A stretch of DNA of 64,000 bases. Origin: Methanolobus psychrotolerans (GTDB taxonomy: Archaea > Halobacteriota > Methanosarcinia > Methanosarcinales > Methanosarcinaceae). Positions 8,081-16,800 of the stretch are shown one piece after another. Below the pieces are notes generated by a model, which did no database searches, had not been told where the DNA came from, and saw nothing but the letters and a program-made list of their open reading frames with translations. Position 1 is the stretch's first letter. Every line of letters starts with the position of its first letter. The stretch is from assembly GCF_002243045.1 (NCBI RefSeq), contig NZ_MBKP01000027.1, positions 1 to 64,000 on the forward strand, given 5' to 3'. The position numbers were made by a program, and so were the translations under genes.

Positions 8081-11000
8081 TTAAGACTGATATACTCCTG
8101 CAAACTCTACAAAGTCAAAGAAGTCTATTGCGCCATCATCATTGAAGTCGAAGATTGCATTGTAGTTGCTGTCACCCATTACTGAGTTGTAGCAAGCTGC
8201 AAATTCAACGAAGTCAAAGAAGTTGACAACTTCATCACCGTTGTAGTCACCCTTTGTCTCATCAACAACTGGTGGTTCATTGTTGCCAGCAGGTACTCCG
8301 CCATTCATGTACAGTCCTGTACCGTCCATTGGGTTGTGCGTGAACATGAGCCTCTGGTATCCGCATTCGGTTTCCAGATCAATGCCATCACACAGTACAG
8401 AGTTCGGTGCAAGGAACGAACTGGTCAGCAGATAGTCACCTGCTCCGCCTGCATTTGGTACATCCGGATAGACAAACTCCTTGTAGAAGTCTGGCATTGT
8501 CCTTATGTGCAGCCATACCCAGCTCTGAACTGGTGCTACAGAGTTGGATGATGCAGTGTTGTATGTACCTTCGCAAAGGATCTCCAGCAAGTTGGTGTGG
8601 AACCTTTCTTCAATGTCCTTACCAGTGAAGTATACCTCAAGGGCCGGGACAGTGAACATACGCTCTGCAATTGTATCCCATGAGCTGCTTATGTACCTGT
8701 CCTGATACCACAGCAGATCATTGAATCCTGGTGTTCCTACTCCGTCAGCAAGTATCTGACCGTAGTAGCAGGTCGTAGTCTCATCTGGCACGGAGTGTGG
8801 CACATCGATGTCATCGATCATGATGTACTCGCGGTTGAATGGTGGCAGTACAGGAACGATCTCATAGTTATCGACCATCTTCTTAACGACTGAGAGGTCG
8901 TTCAGTGCAACATCCTGGTGTTCTGGTATCGGGTTCCTGATGGTAATGTACTTGACATTGTCATCCTCGCTACCAAAGATAGCTGCAACGTCATACTCGG
9001 CACCGTCAACGAAGAATGTCTCACCTGTGTGGAGCAGACGTCCGACGCGTACAAGGGCCTTTCCATTGTTCGGGTTGACACCTTCGGTCCTCATGTACCA
9101 TGGTTCATAGAACTGTGGAGCAGCATCTTCGGTGACTGTGTGACGTCCGGAACTCAGGATCTCATTGCCTACACCAAGAACGTGCAGACCACCGATCTGT
9201 CCAGGGTTGGTGTTACCATTGTAGTAAACCTTTACTGCAACTGAATCCGGCTGACCGTTCTTGTAGTATATGTCCTCGATCTCTACAATGTGATCAAGGA
9301 ACTGCAGCCTGTCTCCTATGTTAATTGAGAAGAGCTCAGATGCAATGGATATGTCTTTCAGTCCGTCTCCACCTGGATACATCTCATCAGCGAAGTCTCC
9401 TACATCCATAAGATAGACAATATTGTCATTGCCATCACCGTTGATATCGAAACTGTCAAGACCTGTCTGGCCAAGGCGGTCTGCGACTGGGAAGTAGAAG
9501 TAGGTCCAGTATGCTCCGGTTGGGCTGATTGCCGTACCTTCTGTTGGCTGGTAGTGCTTGTCTATGAACATGTAGGTAAATTCATTGACAACATCTTCCC
9601 AGACGTACTTATTAGGCTCGTCGATCCATACACGGCCTGTCGGCTCAACGTACTCAGGTACGAACCACTGCCTGAAGAAGACCTTCTGCCAGGAGTCCCT
9701 GTTGTCCACAACTATACCTGCCTTTATCTTTGCAGGGTTGATGGTGACAAAGTCCTTAATTGGTGCTTCAGGGCTCATCGGGTCAAATGGTCCTTCCGGA
9801 TCAGTATATGGGAATGCTGCGCTGTAACCGTTCTCACCGTATATCCTCAGTCCGTTGGTGGTCTCGTCGATCTCATTGATATAGAGGTCAGTGAAACCTT
9901 CGACCTGGTCATATACAAACATCACTCTCTGTGGAAGAACTACGTCCCTTGGTGTCTCACAGACATCAGAGTTTGGTGCTCTCCATGAGCTGGTGAAGAG
10001 GAAGTCTCCGTACCTGTCATCTGCATCAGGCAGTTCAGGATATACGAATTCCTTGTAGAAATCAGGCATTGTCCTGATGTGCAGCCACTTCCATGCTTCG
10101 ATCTCGTCCTCGTCAAGGATCTCCAGCAGGTTGGTGTGGAGCCTTGGCTCTTCTGTCTTGTCAATGAAGTAGATAAGCAGTGGGTCTACATCATAGATCT
10201 TCCGCTCCTCAATGGTATCATAATAAGAATCAATATACATAGATTCATACCATTCGCCATCCGGCGCGTTCTTGTTAAGCAGGTCGCCATAGTAGCAGGT
10301 TGTGCCTTCCGCTCCCAGTGTGTGCATAATGTTGATATCATCGATCATGGTGTGTACCATGTTGAGTGGTGGCAACATAGGGATGTATTCGCCGTTATCA
10401 ACCATCTTCTTAACGACTGAAAGATCGTTCAGTGAAACGTCCTGGTGTTCTGGTACAGGGTTTCTGATGGTTATGTACTTGACATTGTACTTTTCAGAAC
10501 CGTATATCCTTGCAACATCATATTCAGCACCGTCTACGAAGAATGTCTCTCTTTCATAGATCTGACGTCCGACGCGTACAAGGACCTTGTCCATGCCTGC
10601 GGCAGCTCCCTCTACCTTAAGATACCATGGTTCGTAGAACTGTGGATAATCGTCTGTTACTGTGTGACGTCCGGAACTGAGAATACCGTCATCAACCTCG
10701 ATGACATGTATACCGCCTATCTGTTCAGGGTTAGTGTTACCGTTGTAGAAGATCTTCACAGCTACGGAATCAAGCTTGCCGCCGACGTAATAGATTCCCT
10801 CGACCTCTACTATGTGGTCAAGGAACTGTAGCCTGTCACCGATATTGACGGCGAACAGCTCGGAACTGATGCTTATATCCTTGTGACCGTCCCTGTTAAA
10901 ATCACCAACCCTCCTGAGGGTTACCATATCATCCTTGCCGTCATCATTGATGTCAAAACTGTCAAGACCTATCTGGGCATCATCACGGTCTGCGACAGGG

Positions 11001-11596
11001 AACCAGAAGTTAGTCCAGTAAGCCCCAGTTGGGCTCTTTGCTGTAGCTTCGCGTGGCTGGTAGTGTTTGTCAACAAACATGTAGGTATATTCTGTGACCA
11101 CATCTTCCCAGGTATATTCATTATGGTTGGGTATCCACTTGACATTTTTAACTGGTTTCTGGTAAATGTCAAGGGACATCTCTCTCAATTCGGATTCATC
11201 CACTTTCTCTTCCATTTCGATTGTTTCATTATCGGAAACGACTTCATAAGAGCGCCTGAATTCATCCAGCCATACCATACCTGTGGGTTCTGTGTACTCA
11301 GGTACGAACCACTGCCTTGCAAAGACCTTCTGTTTGGAGTCAATATTATTGACAACTATCCAGTCTTCCATTAAGGCCGGGTTGAATGTCACAAAATCTT
11401 TCTGCGGTGCTTCGGGGTTCATTGGGTCAAATGGAGCTACAGGATCCGTATAAGGGAATGCTGCGCTATAACCATTCTCACCATAGAGCCGCAATGTATT
11501 TACATCATCTTGAGCACTTGCTGCAGCTGCCATTGAGATAATTGCAATAAGAGCAATAGCAACCACTAAAAGCTCATGCTTCAACTTCACTTTCAT
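8081..11596 (-). CDS. Large duplicated secreted surface protein with C-terminal dockerin
   Basis: 1171 residues with an N-terminal signal peptide (LLVVAIALIAIISMAAAASA). The body is an internal duplication: a unit starting at about residue 35 (LRLYGENGYSAAFPYTDP) recurs at about 582 (LRIYGENGYSAAFPYTDP), each about 540 residues, with shared blocks such as KHYQP, SPTGAYWT, DSFDIN, GDRLQFLDHIVE, SSGRHTV, FFVDGAEYDVA and LHIRTMPDFYKEFVYP. Asp/Asn-rich loops (DINDDGKDD, DFNRDGHKD) look calcium-binding. Residues about 1115-1170 are a type I dockerin with two EF-like repeats (DYNGDEVVNFFDFVEF and DFNDDGAIDFFDFVEF). No membrane anchor follows it. Predicted partner: the cohesin protein immediately downstream. 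The size, duplication and repeat layout suit an S-layer-like or abundant envelope protein, but I do not recognise a named family for the body. Confidence 0.88.
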   Translation of the reverse strand: MKVKLKHELLVVAIALIAIISMAAAASAQDDVNTLRLYGENGYSAAFPYTDPVAPFDPMNPEAPQKDFVTFNPALMEDWIVVNNIDSKQKVFARQWFVPEYTEPTGMVWLDEFRRSYEVVSDNETIEMEEKVDESELREMSLDIYQKPVKNVKWIPNHNEYTWEDVVTEYTYMFVDKHYQPREATAKSPTGAYWTNFWFPVADRDDAQIGLDSFDINDDGKDDMVTLRRVGDFNRDGHKDISISSELFAVNIGDRLQFLDHIVEVEGIYYVGGKLDSVAVKIFYNGNTNPEQIGGIHVIEVDDGILSSGRHTVTDDYPQFYEPWYLKVEGAAAGMDKVLVRVGRQIYERETFFVDGAEYDVARIYGSEKYNVKYITIRNPVPEHQDVSLNDLSVVKKMVDNGEYIPMLPPLNMVHTMIDDINIMHTLGAEGTTCYYGDLLNKNAPDGEWYESMYIDSYYDTIEERKIYDVDPLLIYFIDKTEEPRLHTNLLEILDEDEIEAWKWLHIRTMPDFYKEFVYPELPDADDRYGDFLFTSSWRAPNSDVCETPRDVVLPQRVMFVYDQVEGFTDLYINEIDETTNGLRIYGENGYSAAFPYTDPEGPFDPMSPEAPIKDFVTINPAKIKAGIVVDNRDSWQKVFFRQWFVPEYVEPTGRVWIDEPNKYVWEDVVNEFTYMFIDKHYQPTEGTAISPTGAYWTYFYFPVADRLGQTGLDSFDINGDGNDNIVYLMDVGDFADEMYPGGDGLKDISIASELFSINIGDRLQFLDHIVEIEDIYYKNGQPDSVAVKVYYNGNTNPGQIGGLHVLGVGNEILSSGRHTVTEDAAPQFYEPWYMRTEGVNPNNGKALVRVGRLLHTGETFFVDGAEYDVAAIFGSEDDNVKYITIRNPIPEHQDVALNDLSVVKKMVDNYEIVPVLPPFNREYIMIDDIDVPHSVPDETTTCYYGQILADGVGTPGFNDLLWYQDRYISSSWDTIAERMFTVPALEVYFTGKDIEERFHTNLLEILCEGTYNTASSNSVAPVQSWVWLHIRTMPDFYKEFVYPDVPNAGGAGDYLLTSSFLAPNSVLCDGIDLETECGYQRLMFTHNPMDGTGLYMNGGVPAGNNEPPVVDETKGDYNGDEVVNFFDFVEFAACYNSVMGDSNYNAIFDFNDDGAIDFFDFVEFAGVYQS

Positions 11597-11739
11597 ATTA
11601 TATCCTCCTTTCTTAAGCCATACCGACTCTTCGATACCATCAAACGTGACTTATGACTCCGTCTCCAATCGTTTAATGATACCCGAGTGAAGTTGCCTTG
11701 GATAACCCCCTGACAACCCCAAATAATGATACGAAGTCA

Positions 11740-11751
11740 GATATTATAAAC
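11740..11751 (-). promoter_or_regulatory. TATA box of the dockerin/cohesin operon
   Basis: On the minus strand this reads GGTTTATAATAT, a good archaeal TATA box. Transcription would start near 11720, giving a leader of about 120 nt before the dockerin gene. The rest of 11597-11893 holds no gene; the leader has C- and G-rich stretches around 11700-11720. Confidence 0.5.
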
Positions 11752-11893
11752 CGATAAGAAATACAGGTTCAGAAAACAGTTCGCAAGATAATATTCGTAA
11801 TATAGTTCCGTAACAAAGATACTATAGATGACATAACTTACATGGGAAATTTACATGATCACATGCACCAAAAATAACAAAAAAGCAAAAAGA

Positions 11894-12307
11894 TCATATT
11901 TTATCAGATGTTTTTTGTAAGGGGACAATGAAGCTATCGTAGGTAAAAGTAATCCATAAGAGGAAGGGAAAAGCTATTCTTCCAATGGCATAGATGTAAA
12001 GCAACTGATCCTGATAAGCGAAAAAAAAGAGTTGCAAATACACTATTAATAAATTAAAAGTTATTGTAAGCAAAAAGCCTATGAGTAAAATCTTTATGGT
12101 CCTCTTCCTTTGGAGAGCTGTGGCAAGCACGAGTGCTACAAAAGGCAGGAAGTTCAAGGGCAGATAGAACAAAAAGAAATTCTGAAGATCTACAATTACA
12201 ACAGAAGCGGCAAAATATCTTCCACCGATGGGGAGCCACAAAATAAATAAAATGGTAAGATAAAGAAAAAATCTTTTCAGAAATGGTATCATTCTTATCA
12301 TACTCAT
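11894..12307 (-). CDS. Small polytopic membrane protein next to the PGF-CTERM cohesin gene
   Basis: 137 residues with about four hydrophobic segments (FFLYLTILFILWLPI, FFLFYLPLNFLPFVALVLA, ILLIGFLLTITFNLLIVYL and IGRIAFPFLLWITF) and a positively charged loop (LQRKRTIK). It starts 28 bp after the end of the cohesin gene with GGAAGAG upstream, so it is probably co-transcribed with it. The topology and the LLFxLWLP start remind me of small exosortase/archaeosortase-associated membrane proteins, but this is a weak impression and no catalytic motif is present. Function unknown. Confidence 0.65.
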   Translation of the reverse strand: MSMIRMIPFLKRFFLYLTILFILWLPIGGRYFAASVVIVDLQNFFLFYLPLNFLPFVALVLATALQRKRTIKILLIGFLLTITFNLLIVYLQLFFFAYQDQLLYIYAIGRIAFPFLLWITFTYDSFIVPLQKTSDKI

Positions 12308-12335
12308 AAACTCTTCCTTCTTAGTATATCTGCCT

Positions 12336-13847
12336 TTAAGGTTTACGTTTCACAAACACATTTGTCATACACACTGAGAGGAAACTGATAAGAAAACCAA
12401 AGCCTGGTACCTCTTTTGCTTCTGCCTCCGTTTCCGGCATCGTGGCTTCTTCGACAGGTATTTCCTGGGTAGATGCCAATACATTCTCCGTTTCATCAGG
12501 GTTGCTTAGTTTGAATACGACAGGAACATCACTTACTCCTATATTCATGGCTGCAATGTTCATTATTTCATAGATATCAACTATCAATGACTTTCTGCTT
12601 ACATCTGCTTCTTCATTGATCCTTACTTCAAAGTAACCATTTGGCGATAATCCCGTACTCCGGAGTACACCGCTTTTTAAATAGCTGTCGATCTCATCAC
12701 TTACATTAAGAGAGATGGCATATGAATCCTGGAAATACCATTGCCAGCATTCTTGTTCGGTCCTTATCTGAGGTACCGTTCCGGCTGTAGCTAAAATCAT
12801 CGGATCATAGAGAGAACTTTTATTATCCATTAAGTCTTCAAGTTTGGCTTCGTTTATCGTCTGTATTCTTTGAAGTAACTGTTGGAGAACATCACTTACC
12901 TGAGAAAGTGTGCCTTCACCAAATTCCACAGGTACATTCTCTATACCCATTTCTTGTGCTTCATTGTCAATTATTGTATATACTTCATCCATCTGGGATC
13001 TATCGGGCATGAGAGGTTCGTAAAATACGACTACCAGATAGCCACCAGAGTTGGAGCCTATAGATATTATCCTGCCATATGAGTAAAGATATTGACCTTC
13101 CAGCTCTTCCACAAGCCGGCTCTCCAGTATAAGACTGTTCCGGGACCAGTTAGCATCTTTCTGTGCTGCGCCATACCTGCTCATCACTTCATAGTCAGGC
13201 GGATGGGAACCAAAGACATATGTGTATTCCAGCTGTTGCCCAGAGTTCAATGACGAAAATGAGCTGCTGGTTGAGCTGGTTGATGTGCTTTTGACCACAC
13301 TTCCAAAATCAATACTTTCCGGTTGTGTTGAAAGATCATCTGCTCCTGCCCCAACTACAACTGTGCTTCCAGTTGCTTTACCGTTAAGGTATTGACTGTT
13401 TTTATCAAGAAGCCATACTTCCTCGAAACTGAGACTATATGTACCTTCTTCGGCAATGTCTTTGATATGGAAATTGATCGTTAGCATTGTATTGGCTTTT
13501 GGTGTATAGCTTTTGTCCGTGGATGCAATACTATAAGTTATGCTACCTGCACCATTATCACCACTATCTGGCCCTATCAGGAAATTACTACCAAAAAGAT
13601 TTCCATCCTTTATACTAGCAACTTCAAATGAATTAGAATCATAAACTAACTTTATTTGTACTGCTCTTAACGGATCAATTCCAGAATTAACATCAATATT
13701 TACATTAAAAGCATCACCTGGAGACATACCAGTCTGCGATTCCGGAGATATGACAACATATGAAATTGCAGACACATTCCCGATACCTGCCATTAGAATT
13801 AATAATGCCAGGACTGAATATTTAACATATTTATCAATACACCACAT
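12336..13847 (-). CDS. Single-cohesin surface protein with PGF-CTERM-like sorting tail
   Basis: 503 residues with a signal peptide (YSVLALLILMAGIGNVSA). Residues about 30-165 are one cohesin module (VVISPESQTGMSPGDAFNVNIDV, LRAVQIKLVYDSNSFEV, GPDSGDNGAGSITYSIAS). A Ser/Thr-rich linker (STSTSSTSSSFSSLNSG) leads to a 270-residue region of unknown fold containing two related segments (SYGRIISIGSNSGGYLVVVF and STGLSPNGYFEVRI). The end carries an acidic stretch and VPGFGFLISFLSVCMTNVF plus KRKP: a PGF motif, a hydrophobic segment and a basic end, the layout of PGF-CTERM proteins processed by archaeosortase ArtA. It may therefore be the lipid-anchored receptor for dockerin proteins such as 8081-11596; that is inference. 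A GGGGGTTAC motif precedes the ATG. Confidence 0.85.
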   Translation of the reverse strand: MWCIDKYVKYSVLALLILMAGIGNVSAISYVVISPESQTGMSPGDAFNVNIDVNSGIDPLRAVQIKLVYDSNSFEVASIKDGNLFGSNFLIGPDSGDNGAGSITYSIASTDKSYTPKANTMLTINFHIKDIAEEGTYSLSFEEVWLLDKNSQYLNGKATGSTVVVGAGADDLSTQPESIDFGSVVKSTSTSSTSSSFSSLNSGQQLEYTYVFGSHPPDYEVMSRYGAAQKDANWSRNSLILESRLVEELEGQYLYSYGRIISIGSNSGGYLVVVFYEPLMPDRSQMDEVYTIIDNEAQEMGIENVPVEFGEGTLSQVSDVLQQLLQRIQTINEAKLEDLMDNKSSLYDPMILATAGTVPQIRTEQECWQWYFQDSYAISLNVSDEIDSYLKSGVLRSTGLSPNGYFEVRINEEADVSRKSLIVDIYEIMNIAAMNIGVSDVPVVFKLSNPDETENVLASTQEIPVEEATMPETEAEAKEVPGFGFLISFLSVCMTNVFVKRKP

Positions 13848-14630
13848 TATGTAACCCCCGTTACAATTTTGATTAGGCCTTGTAGCCTAATTGTTCAGTA
13901 ATTAACATTCGGTTTTACATACGATATATAGATTCCGATTTGCTTCCTGAAGGAGGGAATATGTAAAATCAATAAATGAATGATTAAAGAAAATGGTTGC
14001 AAGAAATAAATGGCCCTGAAGACCATCTATTTCTCGGCTTTTGTGGTGGTACGTGGGGGTATTTCTTAACAAAAGGCTTCTCTTTTCCACAATTATTTGG
14101 AGACAAAGCCGACAACTAATACTAGATTTCACTTAACAGGAAATAAATATTAAGGAAACTTTATTTTGGATTATAATTAAGTATTTAAACACCTTAACAA
14201 TGCTTTTTAGTGAACCGCACATAAAAGCGGATAAACACAGATGTAAATGTATTAGCTTACTAATAAGTGAGATTAAGGTTTTTTACAGAGCCAAATCTTG
14301 TTCAGCATTTATTTAGAACTAAAATACGTATATGAAGAAGACATAGTGTCGAAAACAGGGAGTATTAAAAAGAAGAGACAGGTACTCCGATTAGAAATAA
14401 ACGCCAACCTGTCCCTTAGTTTCTTCTTGCTTGTTGGTGGTACCTGATAGTAAGGTGGTACTAAAGAAATCCCCCTACATATTAAGGAGATATAATTAAG
14501 ACCACCAAATCCTTCTTGTTCTCTGATGAGATAAAACATAGAGAAACTGTTTTGCTAAATATTGCTTAGTATCTTTTGTAAGTAATATATCAATTCAATA
14601 ACATTACAATCAAGTATTATATCCTGTAAA
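13848..14630. other. 780-bp gene-poor AT-rich interval
   Basis: Two short minus-strand frames (13902-14132 and 14309-14539) have no ribosome binding site or recognisable domain, and their composition does not look coding. The only structure I see is an imperfect inverted similarity between GTGGGGGTATTTCTT near 14056 and the complement of AAGAAATCCCCCTAC near 14465, with GGTGGTAC near both. This could be a remnant of a mobile element or a regulatory region. No RNA gene was recognised. Confidence 0.4.
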
Positions 14631-14864
14631 TTATACTTGTTGTTTCAATTGTTTTTTGGCCATAAGGCTAGAAAATGTTGTGTATCCAAATATTATGATA
14701 CCCAGCCAAAGTATTGGCTCTCCTATACTTTCATGCCCAAGATATGAAAGTGCAAGACCTGCACTGAGGATCAATATATTGATCTTGAGCAACTGACGGT
14801 TACGGCGAATTATACCGATATACTTTTCCCTTTGATGAAAAACACGTTTCTTTTCCTGATTCAT
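14631..14864 (-). CDS. Small two-helix membrane protein
   Basis: 77 residues from ATG 14864; a GTG at 14873 that overlaps the sua5 stop (TAGTG) gives 80 residues and is also possible. The N-terminus is basic (KKRVFHQREKY, IIRRNRQ). Two hydrophobic stretches (INILILSAGLALSYL and PILWLGIIIFGYTTF) and a basic end (KKQLKQQV) follow, so both ends are predicted cytoplasmic. Tight spacing implies co-transcription with sua5. No known family recognised. Confidence 0.6.
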   Translation of the reverse strand: MNQEKKRVFHQREKYIGIIRRNRQLLKINILILSAGLALSYLGHESIGEPILWLGIIIFGYTTFSSLMAKKQLKQQV

Positions 14865-14872
14865 AAAAATCA

Positions 14873-15925
14873 CTATACCTTGATTATCATATCTGCAGCT
14901 TTTCGAACTCTGTTAAAAACAGCCGCCCCTATTCCATCTGGTCTGAAAGAACCATCCACTATTATTATATCAACATTTCTTTCATCAAGATACCTAAGCC
15001 CGATGAACAAATTCTTTGCAGCTTGTTCCGGTTTATCTTTTTCACCCAATGAATAGGATATATCTGCATGAACAATGTTTTCTGTTTCTTCTGTAACCAG
15101 CAATCCTATTTTTGTATCCCTCAGACTAAAATCAACAATAAGTTCTTTTATTCTGGAGACTACACGATCATGCTCCCCTTCAACAAGGATAACCCTTGAC
15201 TCCGGGGAATAATGTGTATATTTCATTCCTGGAGAGCGGACTGTTTCATTTACGTGGTGCACATTATCGTCATAAGCAATTATTACTTCCCCAATGTACA
15301 TTTCAAGCTCTTCTTTGCTTATTTTTCCTGGCCTTAATATCGCAGGGACAGCGGAGGTCATATCAATAACAGTAGATTCAAGCCCAATGACAACTTCTCC
15401 ACCATCTACTATTGCATCGATTTTCCCGGAAAGGTCATGCAAAACATGTTCTGCAGTTGTCGGACTTGGTTTTCCGGAAATGTTAGCACTAGGAGCAGCT
15501 ATCGGTGTGCCAGAATGCCGGATCAGTTCCAGAGCAATTCTATTTCCAGGTATCCTGACTGCTACAGTATCTAATCCGCCTGTTGTTACATCAGGGACTA
15601 CTTCGTTCCTTTCCAATACAAGAGTCAAAGGACCTGGCCAGAATCTATCCATCAGGATCAATGCTTTATCTGGTATACTCCTGACAAGTTTCATGCAACT
15701 TTCCTTAGAATCAACGTGAACTATGAGCGGATTATCAGCAGGCCTGCCTTTTGCCTCAAATATCTGCATTACAGCTACTTCATTAAGTGCATCAGCCCCA
15801 AGTCCATAGACAGTTTCAGTTGGGAAAGCAACCGTGCCACCTTCACGTAGTATCCTGCCAGCCTCTTTAAGATGATCACCATTATCTGATCCTGATATAT
15901 GGAATATTCTTGTGTTCTTTTTCAT
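14873..15925 (-). CDS. sua5: L-threonylcarbamoyladenylate synthase (Sua5/YrdC family)
   Basis: 350 residues, the length of the long Sua5 form. Sua5 makes threonylcarbamoyl-AMP from threonine, bicarbonate and ATP, the first step of t6A37 modification of ANN-decoding tRNAs. The YrdC domain (about residues 15-200) shows the typical GGTVAFPTETVYGLGADA, KGRPADNPLIVH and FWPGPLTLVL, then IPGNRIALELI, GTPIAAPSANISGKPSPT and ESTVIDMT. The C-terminal Sua5 domain follows the SPGMKYTHYSP linker. It is followed without a gap by a small membrane protein gene. The 500 bp upstream contain a possible ncRNA and an AAT tract. Confidence 0.95.
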   Translation of the reverse strand: MKKNTRIFHISGSDNGDHLKEAGRILREGGTVAFPTETVYGLGADALNEVAVMQIFEAKGRPADNPLIVHVDSKESCMKLVRSIPDKALILMDRFWPGPLTLVLERNEVVPDVTTGGLDTVAVRIPGNRIALELIRHSGTPIAAPSANISGKPSPTTAEHVLHDLSGKIDAIVDGGEVVIGLESTVIDMTSAVPAILRPGKISKEELEMYIGEVIIAYDDNVHHVNETVRSPGMKYTHYSPESRVILVEGEHDRVVSRIKELIVDFSLRDTKIGLLVTEETENIVHADISYSLGEKDKPEQAAKNLFIGLRYLDERNVDIIIVDGSFRPDGIGAAVFNRVRKAADMIIKV

Positions 15926-16101
15926 AGTTCAGCATTTGTTGAGAAATATACTTCAATTAGAAGTTTCTTTTTATCATAAACCATTCAGTGGACTGCAGGC
16001 CTTATTGGATGATAAGGCTCATAAGTTTTTTGTTCACCAATGATAAGAATGCTTTAACTTTAAAATGACAATTATGATGTTGGATGTGTTATTTTCTCCT
16101 G

Positions 16102-16128
16102 GAAAGACATTTATTCAGGCTGTCTTTC
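16102..16128. promoter_or_regulatory. 8-bp inverted repeat upstream of a TATA box
   Basis: GAAAGACA at 16102-16109 and TGTCTTTC at 16121-16128 form a perfect inverted repeat with an 11-nt spacer, about 15 bp upstream of the TATA box at 16143. It could be a regulator site for the RNA candidate or a hairpin in an upstream transcript. Confidence 0.4.
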
Positions 16129-16142
16129 TGTAAAAAGGCAAT

Positions 16143-16152
16143 ACTTATATAG
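16143..16152 (+). promoter_or_regulatory. TATA box driving the candidate ncRNA
   Basis: ACTTATATAG on the plus strand. A start about 25-29 nt downstream falls at 16170-16174, exactly where a GC-rich hairpin begins. There is no protein-coding frame behind it. Confidence 0.45.
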
Positions 16153-16171
16153 GATAATTCCGTCTAGTCCT

Positions 16172-16280
16172 GAAGTGAGCGGGTCTATTTTTAACCCCAC
16201 TCCCACACTAACCCCCACTCCCCAGCCCGCTCACGCTTATGGGAGGGAGACTCCGGATCTGCAGGAAAGGGATTGTGAGT
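16172..16280 (+). ncRNA. Candidate small RNA with a GC stem and C-rich loop
   Basis: In otherwise AT-rich intergenic DNA, GTGAGCGGG (16175-16183) pairs perfectly with CCCGCTCAC (16226-16234). The 42-nt loop between them is strikingly C-rich (AACCCCACTCCCACACTAAC, then CCCCCACTCCCC). A second G-rich segment, GGGAGGGAGACTCC at 16241-16254, could form a small hairpin or pair with the loop. A TATA box at 16143-16152 places the start at the base of the stem. The loop is complementary to G-rich ribosome binding sites (GGAG/GGGGT types). The 3' end is guessed. It does not look like RNase P, SRP RNA or a tRNA. Confidence 0.45.
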
Positions 16281-16284
16281 TGTC

Positions 16285-16333
<49 letters not shown>

Positions 16334-16387
16334 TTGTAATATAACAATATCGTAATATAATACTGCCTTCAAAATCCAGGATAAAAT

Positions 16388-16417
16388 TAAAAAAAATGCT
16401 CCGGCACTATGCCAGAA
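16388..16417 (-). terminator. Hairpin and T-run terminator of the mrp operon
   Basis: Minus strand: TCTGGCA (16416-16410), loop TAG, TGCCGGA (16406-16400), a 7-bp stem with one G-T wobble, followed by CAT and eight T (16396-16389). It lies 16 bp after the mrpG stop, an intrinsic-type terminator at the end of the operon. Confidence 0.7.
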
Positions 16418-16432
16418 CATGTCTATTTGGAA

Positions 16433-16789
16433 TCATTCGTCCTCTTTTTCGGGGCATGCGGCTGAACATGCCCTTCCGTATTCATCAATAACAGACTCCT
16501 TGCAGAGACCCACGCCATGTCTGTGTGCTGCCCGACCTATCATATGAGCAGCAACTGGCGCGGTCACAAGGATGAAAATAGCTACTGTAAGTGCTTTCAC
16601 CCCTATTGGAGAAAAGCCTACCTTCAGCAGTATGCTAAACATGACTCCGAATGCACCAAGGGTTCCTATCTTGGTAGTTGTATGCAGTCTGTTATACACA
16701 TCCGGAAGCCTTGCAAGCCCGAGCATTGCCAGGAATACGAAGAAAAGTCCAATCACCAGGACTACATTGCTAAGTATCTCCAGGACCAT
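16433..16789 (-). CDS. mrpG: Mrp Na+/H+ antiporter subunit G
   Basis: 118 residues with three membrane helices (VVLVIGLFFVFLAMLGLARLP, GTLGAFGVMFSILL and ALTVAIFILVTAPVAAHMIG). The LARLPDVYNRLHTTTKIGTLG segment is diagnostic for MnhG/PhaG. It is the last gene of the seven-gene antiporter operon. The C-terminus carries a short hydrophilic tail with two cysteines (GRACSAACPEKEDE), a little unusual. A terminator hairpin follows. Confidence 0.93.
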   Translation of the reverse strand: MVLEILSNVVLVIGLFFVFLAMLGLARLPDVYNRLHTTTKIGTLGAFGVMFSILLKVGFSPIGVKALTVAIFILVTAPVAAHMIGRAAHRHGVGLCKESVIDEYGRACSAACPEKEDE

Positions 16790-16800
16790 CGATAAAATAC

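Noticed and set aside
13902-14539. Two minus-strand frames of 76 codons
   Set aside because: No ribosome binding site, no domain, unusual composition; they are probably chance frames in AT-rich intergenic DNA.
16172-16280. tRNA, RNase P RNA or SRP RNA in the GC-rich segment
   Set aside because: No cloverleaf, no T-loop and none of the conserved RNase P or SRP motifs could be seen.
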